Assembly (NCBI RefSeq): GCF_007752535.1
Contig: NZ_CP036426.1
Location: 8,122,001 to 8,186,000, forward strand
Source: Tautonia plasticadhaerens
GTDB taxonomy: Bacteria > Planctomycetota > Planctomycetia > Isosphaerales > Isosphaeraceae
Reading direction: 5' to 3'
Length of the DNA: 64,000 nucleotides
Position numbers and translations under genes: made by a program. Under the pieces are notes generated by a model that worked only from the letters and a program-made list of their open reading frames with translations, searched no databases and was not told where the DNA came from. Below are positions 15,099 through 24,144 of the stretch, in pieces (the stretch's first letter is position 1; each line of letters opens with the position of its first letter).

Positions 15099-17342
15099 AT
15101 GGGTGGGGGAGATGCGCGGGTGGTGGACGCCTCGAGACGCCGGGGCCGGTGGATGTGGAACTTGATCGCCCTTTGCAGCGGCATCGGGGCGGTGCTGCTG
15201 CTGCTGGTCGGGCTGGGGTCGGCCGCCTACCTGGTCGCGGTCCCGCTGCTGGGGCTGGGGGACGTCGCCTACCGGGCCGAGCCGTCGTCGATCGTCTGGG
15301 CGGTGCTCGTCTCGTCGCTGGCGGCGTCGACGGCGGTCGTGCTGCTGACGGCGCTCGTGGCGGCCCTGGTCCTGCGGGCGAGCCGGGAGGCGGCGCCGCT
15401 GTTCGGCCGGACGGCGCTGGCCCGGCTGCTCGGGCTGGGGGTGATCGCGTATTTCTTCCGCGAGTCGATCGGGGCGATCCTGCGATCGGTGGGCGAGTTG
15501 CTGGGATCGATCTGGCTGCTGATCCCGAACGCCTCGTCCCGGCTGATCGAGCAGCTCCTGAGGTGGCCGGGGGACTTCGACCAGCCCGGGCTCCAGGCGG
15601 ACGTCGTCGGCATCTTCTTCGAGCAGCTCCAATACGTGGTCTCGTTGCTCACCCGCCAGTTGCTCACGACCTTCCCCCTGGTCGACCTGGTCCTGATCCT
15701 GGCGGCCTGGGCCGTCGTCGGCCGGGCGTTCGGCCCGATCGGCGAGGGGCGGGGGGCCGGGGGCGGGGAGGCCCGGCCGGGCGGCCTGGTGGGGGCGATC
15801 CGGGGGATGGACCGCGTCACCAGGTGCAACATGGTGCTCTTCCTGCTAGTCGCGATCGCCCTGTACCTGAGCGTCGCGGCGATCGTCACGATCCCCTGGC
15901 TCCAGGAGTTCGACGACCCGACCGTGCCGACGTCCCAGGCCCTGCGCGAGCGGCTGGTCGGGCTCTCCCCCAGCGACGAGACGTTCGCGGGGCGCTTCCC
16001 CGCGGACCTGACGATGCCGGCCGACGGCACGGCGGAGGGGCTGGGCCGCGCCATCACCGAGGCCGAGGGGGAGATGGGAGCGGCCCCGGATCGCGACCGG
16101 GTGGCGGCGGCGATCGCGCAGGCGAAGGCCGACCTCGAGCAATATGCCGAGGAGAAGATCGATAAGTTGAATGCCTACCGGGGGGACCGGAACTACGTCC
16201 TCGACGAGCTGGCGCGGCTGCGCGAGCGGGCGTGTTCGTCCTACCAGTCGGCCGGGATCATCGGCAACGGCCGGAAGGAGCGGCTGTCCTACTTCCAGAG
16301 GCTCGAAGGCTGGTATGAGGGCAACATGCACAGCCTGCTCGTGGGGTTGCAGTATTCGAAGGGGTCGGCGATCCGGTTCGGGGAACGCCAGGACGAGTTG
16401 CTGGGCCAGGCGGAGGATCGGCTCCGCCTGGCACTGGCCGACGAGCCCCCGCCGTTGGGCACCTTCGTCCCCTTCCCCGAGTACCTCCCCGGGCGGGCGT
16501 CTCCCGCGATGCGGAACGCGTTGCCCGGGCTCCCCGGGCTGGACGACCCGACGGCCCCCCCCGGCCAGGAGGTGGGCGTGGTGGGGTCGATCGTCCCCTC
16601 GCCGCCCCCGCCGGGGCTGGATCTGGGGCCGTTCAACTTCGTGGCGGGGTGGCTCCTGCGGACGCGATCGCTGGCGCTGTCGCTGATCATCGGGATGCTC
16701 GGGTTCGGGCTGCTGGGGTCGGCGGTGTCGACGTTCGTGCGGGAACAATCGGCCCGGGAACGGACCCGGGAGGACGGGGGCCCGCTCGTCACCGACCTGA
16801 CCGGGGTGGTCTTCCGGGGGTTCTCGGCGACGATCGTCGTGTTCCTCGCGGCCGTCGGCGGCCTGGCGATCTTCGGGTCGGGCCAGGCCGACCCCAATCC
16901 GTACGTCCTGTTCTTCGGCTGCCTCGTGGGTGCCGTGTTCAGCCAGGAAGTGTGGGCCTGGGCCCGCAATCACTTCCTCAGTGTGGAAGACGCCCCGCCC
17001 GACGTACCGCCTGCCACTCCCAGCGTAACGCCGGACGACCAAGACGTACCGCCGGCCCCCGGCGGCGTACCGTCGGACGATCCCGACGTACTTCCGGCCG
17101 CCAAAACTGTGTCGCCGGCCGCGGACGACGTAAGCTCAGGCGACCCCAACGTACCACCGGCCCGGGACGAGCCGAAGCCGGATCGGCGATCCCGCTCGGA
17201 CGAGCAGCGGCGCGAGGCGGTCAGGCGGTTGGAGGCGGGAGGATCGCCCGAGGAGGTCGCCGGGCGGTTCGGCGTGACGACGAAGACGCTGCGGAACTGG
17301 CAGAGGAACCCCCGCCTCCGGCCGGACGCCGGGCCGGGCTAA
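15099..17342 (+). CDS. Multi-pass membrane protein with C-terminal helix-turn-helix
   Basis: A 747-residue protein; ATG 15099 has GGAGG 6 nt upstream. Hydrophobic segments occur near residues 25-45, 65-95, 105-125, 190-212, 245-265, 525-550 and 575-620. Between them (about 275-500) lies a soluble region with helical stretches and no recognised domain. After a Pro/Asp/Val-rich linker of degenerate repeats (xDVPPAxxxVxPDD, about 630-690), the last 45 residues read as a helix-turn-helix of the IS3/IS911 type (RREAVRRLEAGGSPEEVAGRFGV.. then TLRNWQRN). The combination suggests a membrane-bound DNA-binding protein. The function is unknown; there are no transposase features elsewhere. Confidence 0.8.
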   Translation: MGGGDARVVDASRRRGRWMWNLIALCSGIGAVLLLLVGLGSAAYLVAVPLLGLGDVAYRAEPSSIVWAVLVSSLAASTAVVLLTALVAALVLRASREAAPLFGRTALARLLGLGVIAYFFRESIGAILRSVGELLGSIWLLIPNASSRLIEQLLRWPGDFDQPGLQADVVGIFFEQLQYVVSLLTRQLLTTFPLVDLVLILAAWAVVGRAFGPIGEGRGAGGGEARPGGLVGAIRGMDRVTRCNMVLFLLVAIALYLSVAAIVTIPWLQEFDDPTVPTSQALRERLVGLSPSDETFAGRFPADLTMPADGTAEGLGRAITEAEGEMGAAPDRDRVAAAIAQAKADLEQYAEEKIDKLNAYRGDRNYVLDELARLRERACSSYQSAGIIGNGRKERLSYFQRLEGWYEGNMHSLLVGLQYSKGSAIRFGERQDELLGQAEDRLRLALADEPPPLGTFVPFPEYLPGRASPAMRNALPGLPGLDDPTAPPGQEVGVVGSIVPSPPPPGLDLGPFNFVAGWLLRTRSLALSLIIGMLGFGLLGSAVSTFVREQSARERTREDGGPLVTDLTGVVFRGFSATIVVFLAAVGGLAIFGSGQADPNPYVLFFGCLVGAVFSQEVWAWARNHFLSVEDAPPDVPPATPSVTPDDQDVPPAPGGVPSDDPDVLPAAKTVSPAADDVSSGDPNVPPARDEPKPDRRSRSDEQRREAVRRLEAGGSPEEVAGRFGVTTKTLRNWQRNPRLRPDAGPG

Positions 17343-17646
17343 GTCACGCCCGCCCGGTAGGGATCCGCTGAGGTCGGTCGGCGTCCCGCATCCGTACCAC
17401 GACTAGGGGCGTCTTCCCCACCCCAGAACGCCCGCGAGGCCGGCGGCGTCGGGGCCCCGACCGTCGACGCCCTGACTGGGGGGGACAGCCGGGGATCGGG
17501 AGAAACCCCGGGATTCTCGGTGAGCCCCCGGGGTCGGGATTCCGAGGCGCGGCGGTTGCACGACGGCCGATGGGGGGGGATCCTGGGGCGATCACCCCCG
17601 CCTCCGGGAGGCGGGACGACTCCGGCCAACCGAGGAGGGCGAGGCG
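17343..17646. other. Intergenic gap with no recognised feature
   Basis: 304 nt between the membrane-HTH gene and the HAD phosphatase gene. Short ORFs on both strands lack ribosome binding sites and conserved features. I see nothing convincing in it beyond the Shine-Dalgarno-like GGAGG just before 17647. Confidence 0.4.
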
Positions 17647-18312
17647 ATGGCAGGGGCGAAATTCCGGTCGGTCCTGGTGACCGACTTCGACGGCACGCTG
17701 ACGGACCAGGACTTCTACAAGCTCGTCCGGGAGCGGCTCGTCCCCCCCGGGACGCCCGACTTCTGGGCCTCGTACCGCGAGGGGACGCTGACCCACTTCG
17801 AGGCGCTCCGGGCCTACTTCGCGTCGGCCCGGCCGGACGAGGAGGCGCTGGTGGGGATGGTCGACGAGATGGGCCTGGAGCCGGAATTGCCCGAGGCGGT
17901 GGAGCTGCTGAACCGGGCGGGCTGGAAGGTGGTGGTCGTCTCCAGCGGCTGCCATTGGTACATCGACCGCCTGCTGGCGAAGGCCGGGGTGGCGCTGGAG
18001 GTCCACGCCAACCCGGGGGGGATCGAGGGGGGGCGGCTGGCGATGCACTGGCCGGCGGGGACGAGCTACCCGTCGAAGCAGACCGGCGTGAGCAAGCCGG
18101 CGGTCGTCACCTCGTTCCTGGAGGAGGGCCGGGCGGTGGCCTACGCCGGGGACGGCGACACCGACGCCGAGGCGGCGGTGCTGGTGCCGGCACACCGTCG
18201 GTTCGCCCGGCAGGACCTGGCGGAGGCGCTCCGGGGTCGGGGGGAGGAGTTCCGGCCGTTCGACCGCTGGATCGAGGTGGCGAGGGCGCTGGCCGAGGGG
18301 CCGGCGTCGTGA
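17647..18312 (+). CDS. HAD-IB (MtnX/SerB-like) phosphatase
   Basis: A 221-residue haloacid dehalogenase-type phosphatase. Motif I is DFDGTLTDQD (residues 13-22), motif II the VVVVSSGCHW serine, motif III the conserved Lys in the KQTGVSKP region, and motif IV YAGDGDTDAEAA. The cap pattern fits the MtnX-like subfamily of phosphoserine or methionine-salvage phosphatases. Its TGA overlaps the start of the glycerol-1-phosphate dehydrogenase gene (GTGA), so the two products are made together and may act on connected substrates. The true substrate is not evident. Confidence 0.88.
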   Translation: MAGAKFRSVLVTDFDGTLTDQDFYKLVRERLVPPGTPDFWASYREGTLTHFEALRAYFASARPDEEALVGMVDEMGLEPELPEAVELLNRAGWKVVVVSSGCHWYIDRLLAKAGVALEVHANPGGIEGGRLAMHWPAGTSYPSKQTGVSKPAVVTSFLEEGRAVAYAGDGDTDAEAAVLVPAHRRFARQDLAEALRGRGEEFRPFDRWIEVARALAEGPAS

Positions 18313-19367
18313 CCGGGTGGCGGGCGGAGGTGGGCATCCCGTCGTTCGTGAGGATCAAGCCGGGTGCGATCGACCGGCTGGGGATCTACGCGGCCAGGCA
18401 TTCGCACCGGAGGGTGGCGCTGGTCGTCAGCGAGGGCCTGCCGGGGGGCATCGTCGATCGGGCCGAGGCGGGCCTGGGGGGCGAGGGTGCCGAGCGGGTG
18501 GACCGGATCGAGGCGGGAGAGGCGAGCTTCGAGGCGGCCTCGGCGATCTTCTCGGCCTTGCCGACGGACTGCCAGGCGGTGATCGGCCTGGGAGGGGGCA
18601 AGGCGCTCGACCTGGCGAAGTACGCCGCCTTCCTGGCGGGCCGGCCGATGTACGCGGTGCCCACCTCGCTGTCGAACGACGGGTTCTGCTCGCCGCAGTC
18701 GAGCCTGACGCTGGGGGGGGCGAGGCGGTCGCTGCCGGCCCACCTGCCGTTCGCGGTGGTGGTGGACACGGCCGTCTGCCTGGGGGCGCCGAGGCTCCTC
18801 TGGTGGTCGGGGGTCGGCGACCTGTCGGCCAAGGTGACGGCCGTGAGGGACTGGAAGCTGTCGTACCACGCCACGGGGGAGCCGGTGGACGACTTCGCCG
18901 CGCTGCTCTCCGACGCCACCGTCTCGCAGTTCTTCGGCGGCCCCTCGCACGACGAGGAGGGGATGCGGCTGCTGGCCACGGCGCTGTTGCTCAACGGGAT
19001 CGCGATGGCCGTCTGCGGGTCGTCCCGGCCGGCGAGCGGGGCGGAGCACCTGATCTCCCACGCGCTGGACGCGATCGCCCGTCGTCCGAGGCTGCACGGG
19101 CTCCAGGTCGGCGTGGCGACGTACCTCGTCAGCCGGCTCCAGGGGGGCGGGGGGACCGCCCGGATCGCCGAGGCCTTCGACCGCACCGGCTTCTGGGAGG
19201 GGGTCCGGGCCGACCCCTTCCCGAAGGCCGAGTGGCTGGAGGCGGTGCGTCGGGCGCCCGCGATCAACCCGGGGCGCTACACGGTGCTCTCGACGAGGGA
19301 CTGCGTGCCGGAGGTCGCGGCGATGATCGAGGGGGACGGGCTGCTGCGGGGCTGCTTCGAGGGGTGA
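18309..19367 (+). CDS. sn-Glycerol-1-phosphate dehydrogenase (AraM/EgsA type)
   Basis: A 352-residue member of the iron/zinc-containing alcohol dehydrogenase superfamily, G1PDH group. NAD-binding GLGGGKALDLAK, the PTSLSNDGFCSPQSS substrate loop, and metal ligands in GVGDLSAKVTAVRDW, SGAEHLISHALD and LHGLQVGVAT are all present. The family reduces dihydroxyacetone phosphate to sn-glycerol-1-phosphate, the archaeal lipid backbone; in some bacteria it feeds ether-lipid-like phosphates. GTG 18309 overlaps the HAD stop. No prenyl transferase follows, so the downstream step is not seen here. Confidence 0.88.
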   Translation: MTGWRAEVGIPSFVRIKPGAIDRLGIYAARHSHRRVALVVSEGLPGGIVDRAEAGLGGEGAERVDRIEAGEASFEAASAIFSALPTDCQAVIGLGGGKALDLAKYAAFLAGRPMYAVPTSLSNDGFCSPQSSLTLGGARRSLPAHLPFAVVVDTAVCLGAPRLLWWSGVGDLSAKVTAVRDWKLSYHATGEPVDDFAALLSDATVSQFFGGPSHDEEGMRLLATALLLNGIAMAVCGSSRPASGAEHLISHALDAIARRPRLHGLQVGVATYLVSRLQGGGGTARIAEAFDRTGFWEGVRADPFPKAEWLEAVRRAPAINPGRYTVLSTRDCVPEVAAMIEGDGLLRGCFEG

Positions 19368-19437
19368 TCGGCGGGCGAGCCCCGGGCCGAGGCCCGCCGC
19401 GCCCGTGCCCCCGGCGGGCGGGGAGGCCCGGGGTCCC

Positions 19438-22400
19438 TCACCAGCCGAGGCCGAGGGAGGAGAGCTCGTCCCGCAGGGCGAGGAGGTCCCAGGCCTCGAC
19501 GATCCGCTCCTCGGAGCCCCGGCCGTCGATGCAGGCGAGGCGCCGGCCGTCGGGGGAGAAGATGAGGCCGAAGACGGCGTTGCGGCGGCCGGGCAGCCGG
19601 AACAGGCGGCGGGGCCCCTCGGCGTCGTCGAGGGCCCAGAGGGCGAGCGCGCCGTCGTAGTCGCCCACGGCGATCGAGGATCCGTCGGGGGAGAAGGCGA
19701 CGGCGGAGGCCCATCGGGGGCGGGCCGGGTCGGGGGCCGAGAGGCGGTCGAGGACCTCGAAGGTCCCGGTCGAGACCAGGGAGACCTCGCCCCCCTCGCC
19801 GCCGAGGGCCAGCGTCGAGCCGTCGGGGTGCATCGCCAGGCTCCCGGATCGCCCCATCGGGGGGATCGCCAGGGGCCCGGGCCGGCCGTCGTCGAGCGAC
19901 CAGGCGTGCAGGTCGCCGCGGTCGAGGAAGTACAGGCGACGGCCGCCGGGGGAGAGCGCCGAGGCGGGGACGAAGGGGGGAGGGGGTGCGTCGGGCCGGG
20001 GGAACCGGCCGATCCGGACGCCCTCGACGAGCCCCCGGAGGGCCTCCTCGATCCGCTCCTGGGTGCGTCGGGAGGGGGGGAGGTCCCCGTCCCGGGAGGG
20101 GAGCAGGCCCGCCAGCGCCTCGAAGGCCGACGCCCGGCCGGGGAGCGACCCCGAGTCGTCGTCGAGGACCATCCGCCCCTCGGAGTCGAAGGCCCGGACC
20201 CGGGCCGTCCCGCCGACGGGGGCGACGACGACCAGGTCCCTCCCCTCGGGGGGCAGCCCGGAGGGGTCGTCCATCGGCGGGAGCACGAGGATCTCGGCCC
20301 CCCGGGGGGGGGCGAGCCGGGTCAGGGAGCCGGGGCCCCCCCGGTCGTCGGCGCGCCAGAGCCAGAGCTGGTCCGGGTCGCGTCGGGCCGGGTTGCCGGG
20401 CCCGGGGGGCTCCCGAGGCCGGCTCGGGTCGTCCTCGGGCCAGTCGAAGTCCCGGAGCAGCACGACGGCGAGGCGGTCGGGGGACCGGGCGAGCACCCGG
20501 ATCCCCCGGAATTCGGCAGGGGTGCCGTCTCCCGGGTCCCGGTCGGGCCCGGCGTCGGCGGACGGCCAGGGGAGCCGGTCGACGGGGGGCGCGTCGTCGG
20601 GGGTGTCGAACCGGGAGAGGCCGTCGGGGCCGAAGGCGAGCAGCAGGCCGTCTGGCCCGAGGGCGAAGGCGGCGGAGTGGACCTCGGGCCGGTCCCAGGG
20701 GCGGGCCCGGGTGGGGCAGTGGTCGGGGTGCCAGACGCGGGGGGAGTCGTCCATCAGGGGCATGACCAGCAGGCCGTCGGCCCCGAAGGCGGGCAGGCGG
20801 GTGGGGGCGTCGGCGGCGAACTCGAAGGCGACCCGGCCGATCGGCTCGGCGATCGACCAGACCTCGGTCGACGGCCCGGAGGCGACCAGCAGGGTGCGGT
20901 CGTCGGCGAAGGCGGCGTCCTGGACCCAGCCCTCGGTCGAGACCACGGCCACCGGGGAGTTGGCGGCCGGGTCCCACAGCTCGACCCCGGTGTTCGTGCC
21001 CACCGCCGCCAGCAGCCGGCCGCTGGGGTTGAAGTTGAGCTGGCGGATGTAGCCGCCGCGCGGCTCGCTGAGGCCGGGCAGCTGGATCGGGTCGGCGCCG
21101 GACCAGGGGTCGACCTCCCAGAGCAGGATCCGGCCGTCCCCGGCCGTGGCGACCAGGCCGTCGGGCCCGGCGGCCAGGGCGGTCAGGCCCATCCCGGCGC
21201 CGAAGCCGGCCAGCCGGCCGCCGTCGTCGGCGTCGAAGATGACCACCCGGGACTCGGGGGAGGACCGCGCGACGAGGACCGTCCGGCCCCCGGGGTCGAC
21301 GGCCACCAGCGGGCGGATCTCCCCGAACCTCGGGCCCGGCTCGACCTCGATCTCGTCGAGCGTCTCCAGCTCGGCGGCCGGGATGGTGTCCAGGTCCCAG
21401 AGCCGGATCCGGAAGCCGACCAGCGACCCCCGGCCGTCGCGGTCGTCGGCCCGGCGGCGGTCGGCGGCGGCGTCGTCCGGGGCGTCCCCCCCCCCCGACC
21501 GGTCGGGGGGGGGCCGGCGGGTCGCCTCGATGGTAACGAGGCGCCGGCCGTCGGCCGCCGCCAGCAGGCCGAGGACCTCGGCGCCGTCGAGCATCAGCTC
21601 GGAGGAGGATCCGGAGGCGGGGTCGACCAGCAGGACGCCGGACCCGTCGGGATCGGGCACGGCGACGGAGCGGTCGACCAGGGCGGCGCCCGGCCAGGGG
21701 GGGGTCCAGCCCCCCCTGCGGGACGACTCCCCCGGGGCGTCCTCGCCCCCGGCCGGGACGGCGGGGCGGAGCCGATGGGCGGCCGGGGCCCGGCCCTGCT
21801 CGACGTCCCAGATCGAGAGGGTCTCGCCGTCCTCGCCGAGCACGGCGACCGGCCCGGCCGGGCCGTCGGGCCGGGGGTCGATCGGGGCCAGGCCCCGGAC
21901 CCGGCCGGTGGCCAGGGCGGGGCGGTCCTCCACGTCCCGGTCGGCCAGCAGGGCGACGGCCTCGTCCCGGAGCCGGAGGCGCATCGACTCGTCGGGGGCG
22001 AGCCGGGCGGCCTCGTTGAGCTTGGCGCGGCCGGCCTCCCGACGCCGGGGCATGATCGAGTCCCGGAGCACGGGGAGCTGGCTGAGCAGCTCGCCGGCCC
22101 GGGCGGCCCGCTCGGACCGGGTGGCGGCGCGCGACACCTCCAGGGCGTCGGCCAGCTCGGCCCGGGCGGTCTGCGCGGCCCGGGTGGCGTCGCGTTGCTT
22201 CTCCAGGGCGTCGGCCACCCGGTCGCGCTCGTTGGCGATCCGGACGTAGGCGAAGGCCGCCGTGGCCAGGATGGCCACGGCGGCGGCCGAGGAGATGATC
22301 GAGGCCGCCGGGTGCCGCCGGGCGAGCCGCCAGGTCCGGCCGACGGGGCTGATCCGCCGGGCCCGGACCGGCTCGAAGTCGAGGAAGCGGCCGAGGTCCT

Positions 22401-23670
22401 CGGCCAGCTCGGCGGCCGATTCGTAGCGGTCCCCGGGCCGCTTGGACATGGCCTTCAGGACGATCGTCTCCAGGTCCCGGGGCAGGCGTCGGGCGAACTT
22501 GCGGGGCGGCGGGGGGTCGCGGTCGGCGATCTGGCGGACCAGCTCGGCGGTCGACCGGCCGTCGAAGGGGGGGCGCAGCGTCAGCAGCTCGTACAGGGTG
22601 GCGCCGAGGCTGTAGACGTCGGTCGCGGGGCCGACGGTGCGGCCCTCAGCCTGCTCGGGGCTCATGTAGCGGGGGGTGCCGACCAGGCCATCCCCCCGGG
22701 TCTGGCCGGGATCCTCCAGGCGACGGGCCAGGCCGAAGTCGGCGACCCAGACGATCCCCCGGGCGTCGACCAGCAGGTTCGACGGCTTCACGTCGCGGTG
22801 GACGACCCCGCGGCGGTGGGCGTAGGCCAGCGCCTCGGCGGCCTGCCGGCCGACCCGGGCGACCCAGCGGTGGTACTCGGACCCGGTCGGCGGCAGGAAC
22901 GGCGGCGGCCGGTCGTCGCGCCGACGGGGGGCCCCCACGGGGGCGCCGACCCCCGGGGCCCAGCTCGTCGTGCTCCCCTCGCCCCGGCCGGGGACCGAGA
23001 GCAGGCCGGAGGCGGAGGCCGAGTGGTGGTCGTCGTCGAGGACGGCCGTCGGGGGCGTGGGGCCGGAGGGGGCCCGGCCGCTGGGGGAGCCGGAGGCGGT
23101 CAGGCGGTCCCGGCGGAGGACCCGGAGGACCCGGTCCAGCCCCGAGCCCTCGATCCGCTGCATGGCGTAGTAGCAGAGCCCGCCGACCTGGCCGACGTCG
23201 AAGACCGGGACGATGTGCGTGTGGTGCAGGCCGGCGGCCGTCTTCGCCTCGTTGAGGAACCGCCGACGCCCCGAGGAGCCGGGGGCGGCGTGGCCGCCGA
23301 GGATCTTCAGCGCGACCGGCCGGTCGAGGTCGACGTGGACGGCCTCGTAGACGACCCCCATGCCGCCCCGGCCCAGCTCCCGGACGATCCGGTAGCCGGC
23401 CACCCGGTAGCCGGCCTCCAGCCGCCTCGGGCCGACGCCGCCGGGGCCGACCCCCGAGCCGACGAGCCCCTGGACCAGCGCCAGGCCGTCGAGCGCCTCC
23501 CGGAGCTCGTCGCCCAGGTCGGGGTACTCGGAGACGAACGACTCCAGGTCCGGCGCCCGGCCGGATTCGGCCAGCTCCAGGAACGCCTCGACGGCCTCGC
23601 CGAGCCGCTCGTCGCGGTTGCCGGCGCCGGGAGCGGGGCCGGGTCCGGGTCCTGCCTGGGGGGGCATCAT
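19438..23670 (-). CDS. Large Ser/Thr protein kinase with beta-propeller-like C-terminus
   Basis: A 1,410-residue membrane kinase. Residues 1-90 are an ordered N-terminal extension (AVEAFLELAESGRAPDLESF). The Hanks-type kinase runs about 93-415: GRGGMGVVYEA, VALKIL, HRDVKPSNLL near 290, DFGLAR and GTPRYMSPEQ. It carries an unusual Pro/Ser/Gly-rich insert of about 80 residues before the catalytic loop. One TM helix follows at about 453-475, then a coiled-coil-like stretch, then many WD40-like blades to the end (for example AVAFSPDGSSIAVGDYDGALALW). The start is the first of two ATGs after GAGGG. An ECF sigma gene lies upstream on the same strand. The kinase is predicted cytoplasmic with an external propeller sensing or scaffolding. 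Confidence 0.92.
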   Translation of the reverse strand: MMPPQAGPGPGPAPGAGNRDERLGEAVEAFLELAESGRAPDLESFVSEYPDLGDELREALDGLALVQGLVGSGVGPGGVGPRRLEAGYRVAGYRIVRELGRGGMGVVYEAVHVDLDRPVALKILGGHAAPGSSGRRRFLNEAKTAAGLHHTHIVPVFDVGQVGGLCYYAMQRIEGSGLDRVLRVLRRDRLTASGSPSGRAPSGPTPPTAVLDDDHHSASASGLLSVPGRGEGSTTSWAPGVGAPVGAPRRRDDRPPPFLPPTGSEYHRWVARVGRQAAEALAYAHRRGVVHRDVKPSNLLVDARGIVWVADFGLARRLEDPGQTRGDGLVGTPRYMSPEQAEGRTVGPATDVYSLGATLYELLTLRPPFDGRSTAELVRQIADRDPPPPRKFARRLPRDLETIVLKAMSKRPGDRYESAAELAEDLGRFLDFEPVRARRISPVGRTWRLARRHPAASIISSAAAVAILATAAFAYVRIANERDRVADALEKQRDATRAAQTARAELADALEVSRAATRSERAARAGELLSQLPVLRDSIMPRRREAGRAKLNEAARLAPDESMRLRLRDEAVALLADRDVEDRPALATGRVRGLAPIDPRPDGPAGPVAVLGEDGETLSIWDVEQGRAPAAHRLRPAVPAGGEDAPGESSRRGGWTPPWPGAALVDRSVAVPDPDGSGVLLVDPASGSSSELMLDGAEVLGLLAAADGRRLVTIEATRRPPPDRSGGGDAPDDAAADRRRADDRDGRGSLVGFRIRLWDLDTIPAAELETLDEIEVEPGPRFGEIRPLVAVDPGGRTVLVARSSPESRVVIFDADDGGRLAGFGAGMGLTALAAGPDGLVATAGDGRILLWEVDPWSGADPIQLPGLSEPRGGYIRQLNFNPSGRLLAAVGTNTGVELWDPAANSPVAVVSTEGWVQDAAFADDRTLLVASGPSTEVWSIAEPIGRVAFEFAADAPTRLPAFGADGLLVMPLMDDSPRVWHPDHCPTRARPWDRPEVHSAAFALGPDGLLLAFGPDGLSRFDTPDDAPPVDRLPWPSADAGPDRDPGDGTPAEFRGIRVLARSPDRLAVVLLRDFDWPEDDPSRPREPPGPGNPARRDPDQLWLWRADDRGGPGSLTRLAPPRGAEILVLPPMDDPSGLPPEGRDLVVVAPVGGTARVRAFDSEGRMVLDDDSGSLPGRASAFEALAGLLPSRDGDLPPSRRTQERIEEALRGLVEGVRIGRFPRPDAPPPPFVPASALSPGGRRLYFLDRGDLHAWSLDDGRPGPLAIPPMGRSGSLAMHPDGSTLALGGEGGEVSLVSTGTFEVLDRLSAPDPARPRWASAVAFSPDGSSIAVGDYDGALALWALDDAEGPRRLFRLPGRRNAVFGLIFSPDGRRLACIDGRGSEERIVEAWDLLALRDELSSLGLGW

Positions 23671-24144
23671 GATCGACCCTCGGGTCGGTTCGTCGGAGTC
23701 GAAGGGAGGAGATCCGGCGGGGATGGGGGCCGGACGGGGACGCGGAGAGGGGCCGGGGCCACCCTCGGGGGTACGCGATCGAGGGGACGGACGCAAGCCC
23801 CGAGGCGGCCCGGCCGCCGCAGACGGGGACGAGGGCCGGCGGGGCCGATCCGGGGGGTCGGCGTCCCTCGGTCGGCCGCCCGGCGCCGCGAGGGCCCACC
23901 TGCCGGCGACCGGGTCCGCCCCGGGCGAGGGGGCGGCCTCCCCGGGCGGGCGGTCCCGGCCGGGGCCCCGGCCCCCGGCTTTTTTCAGCGATATTCGGGG
24001 GCGGGTCGGCCCATCAATCTCCGCCGGACCGGCGGGACGGGCCGCGCCCCTCCCGGGACTGCATGGATTGATGACATCCACCCGGCGGGCCGTGCGGGGC
24101 CCGGGGCCCGGGTCGGGACGGCGGGCGGGATCCGGGCGCCCGGG
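23671..24144. other. Leader region of the kinase gene
   Basis: 474 nt between the ECF sigma stop and the kinase start. On the minus strand it contains a rare AT-rich block at 23979-23997 (AATATCGCTGAAAAAAG) that could be part of a promoter, about 310 nt before the kinase ATG. No ORF here has a ribosome binding site. Confidence 0.35.

Noticed and set aside
17180-17342. Insertion-sequence remnant (IS3-type HTH)
   Set aside because: The HTH is in frame with a long membrane protein, has no DDE domain and no terminal inverted repeats were seen.
17520-19367. A 615-residue ORF ending in G1PDH
   Set aside because: Its first 260 residues are the HAD gene read in another frame. The conserved protein starts at GTG 18309, overlapping the HAD stop.
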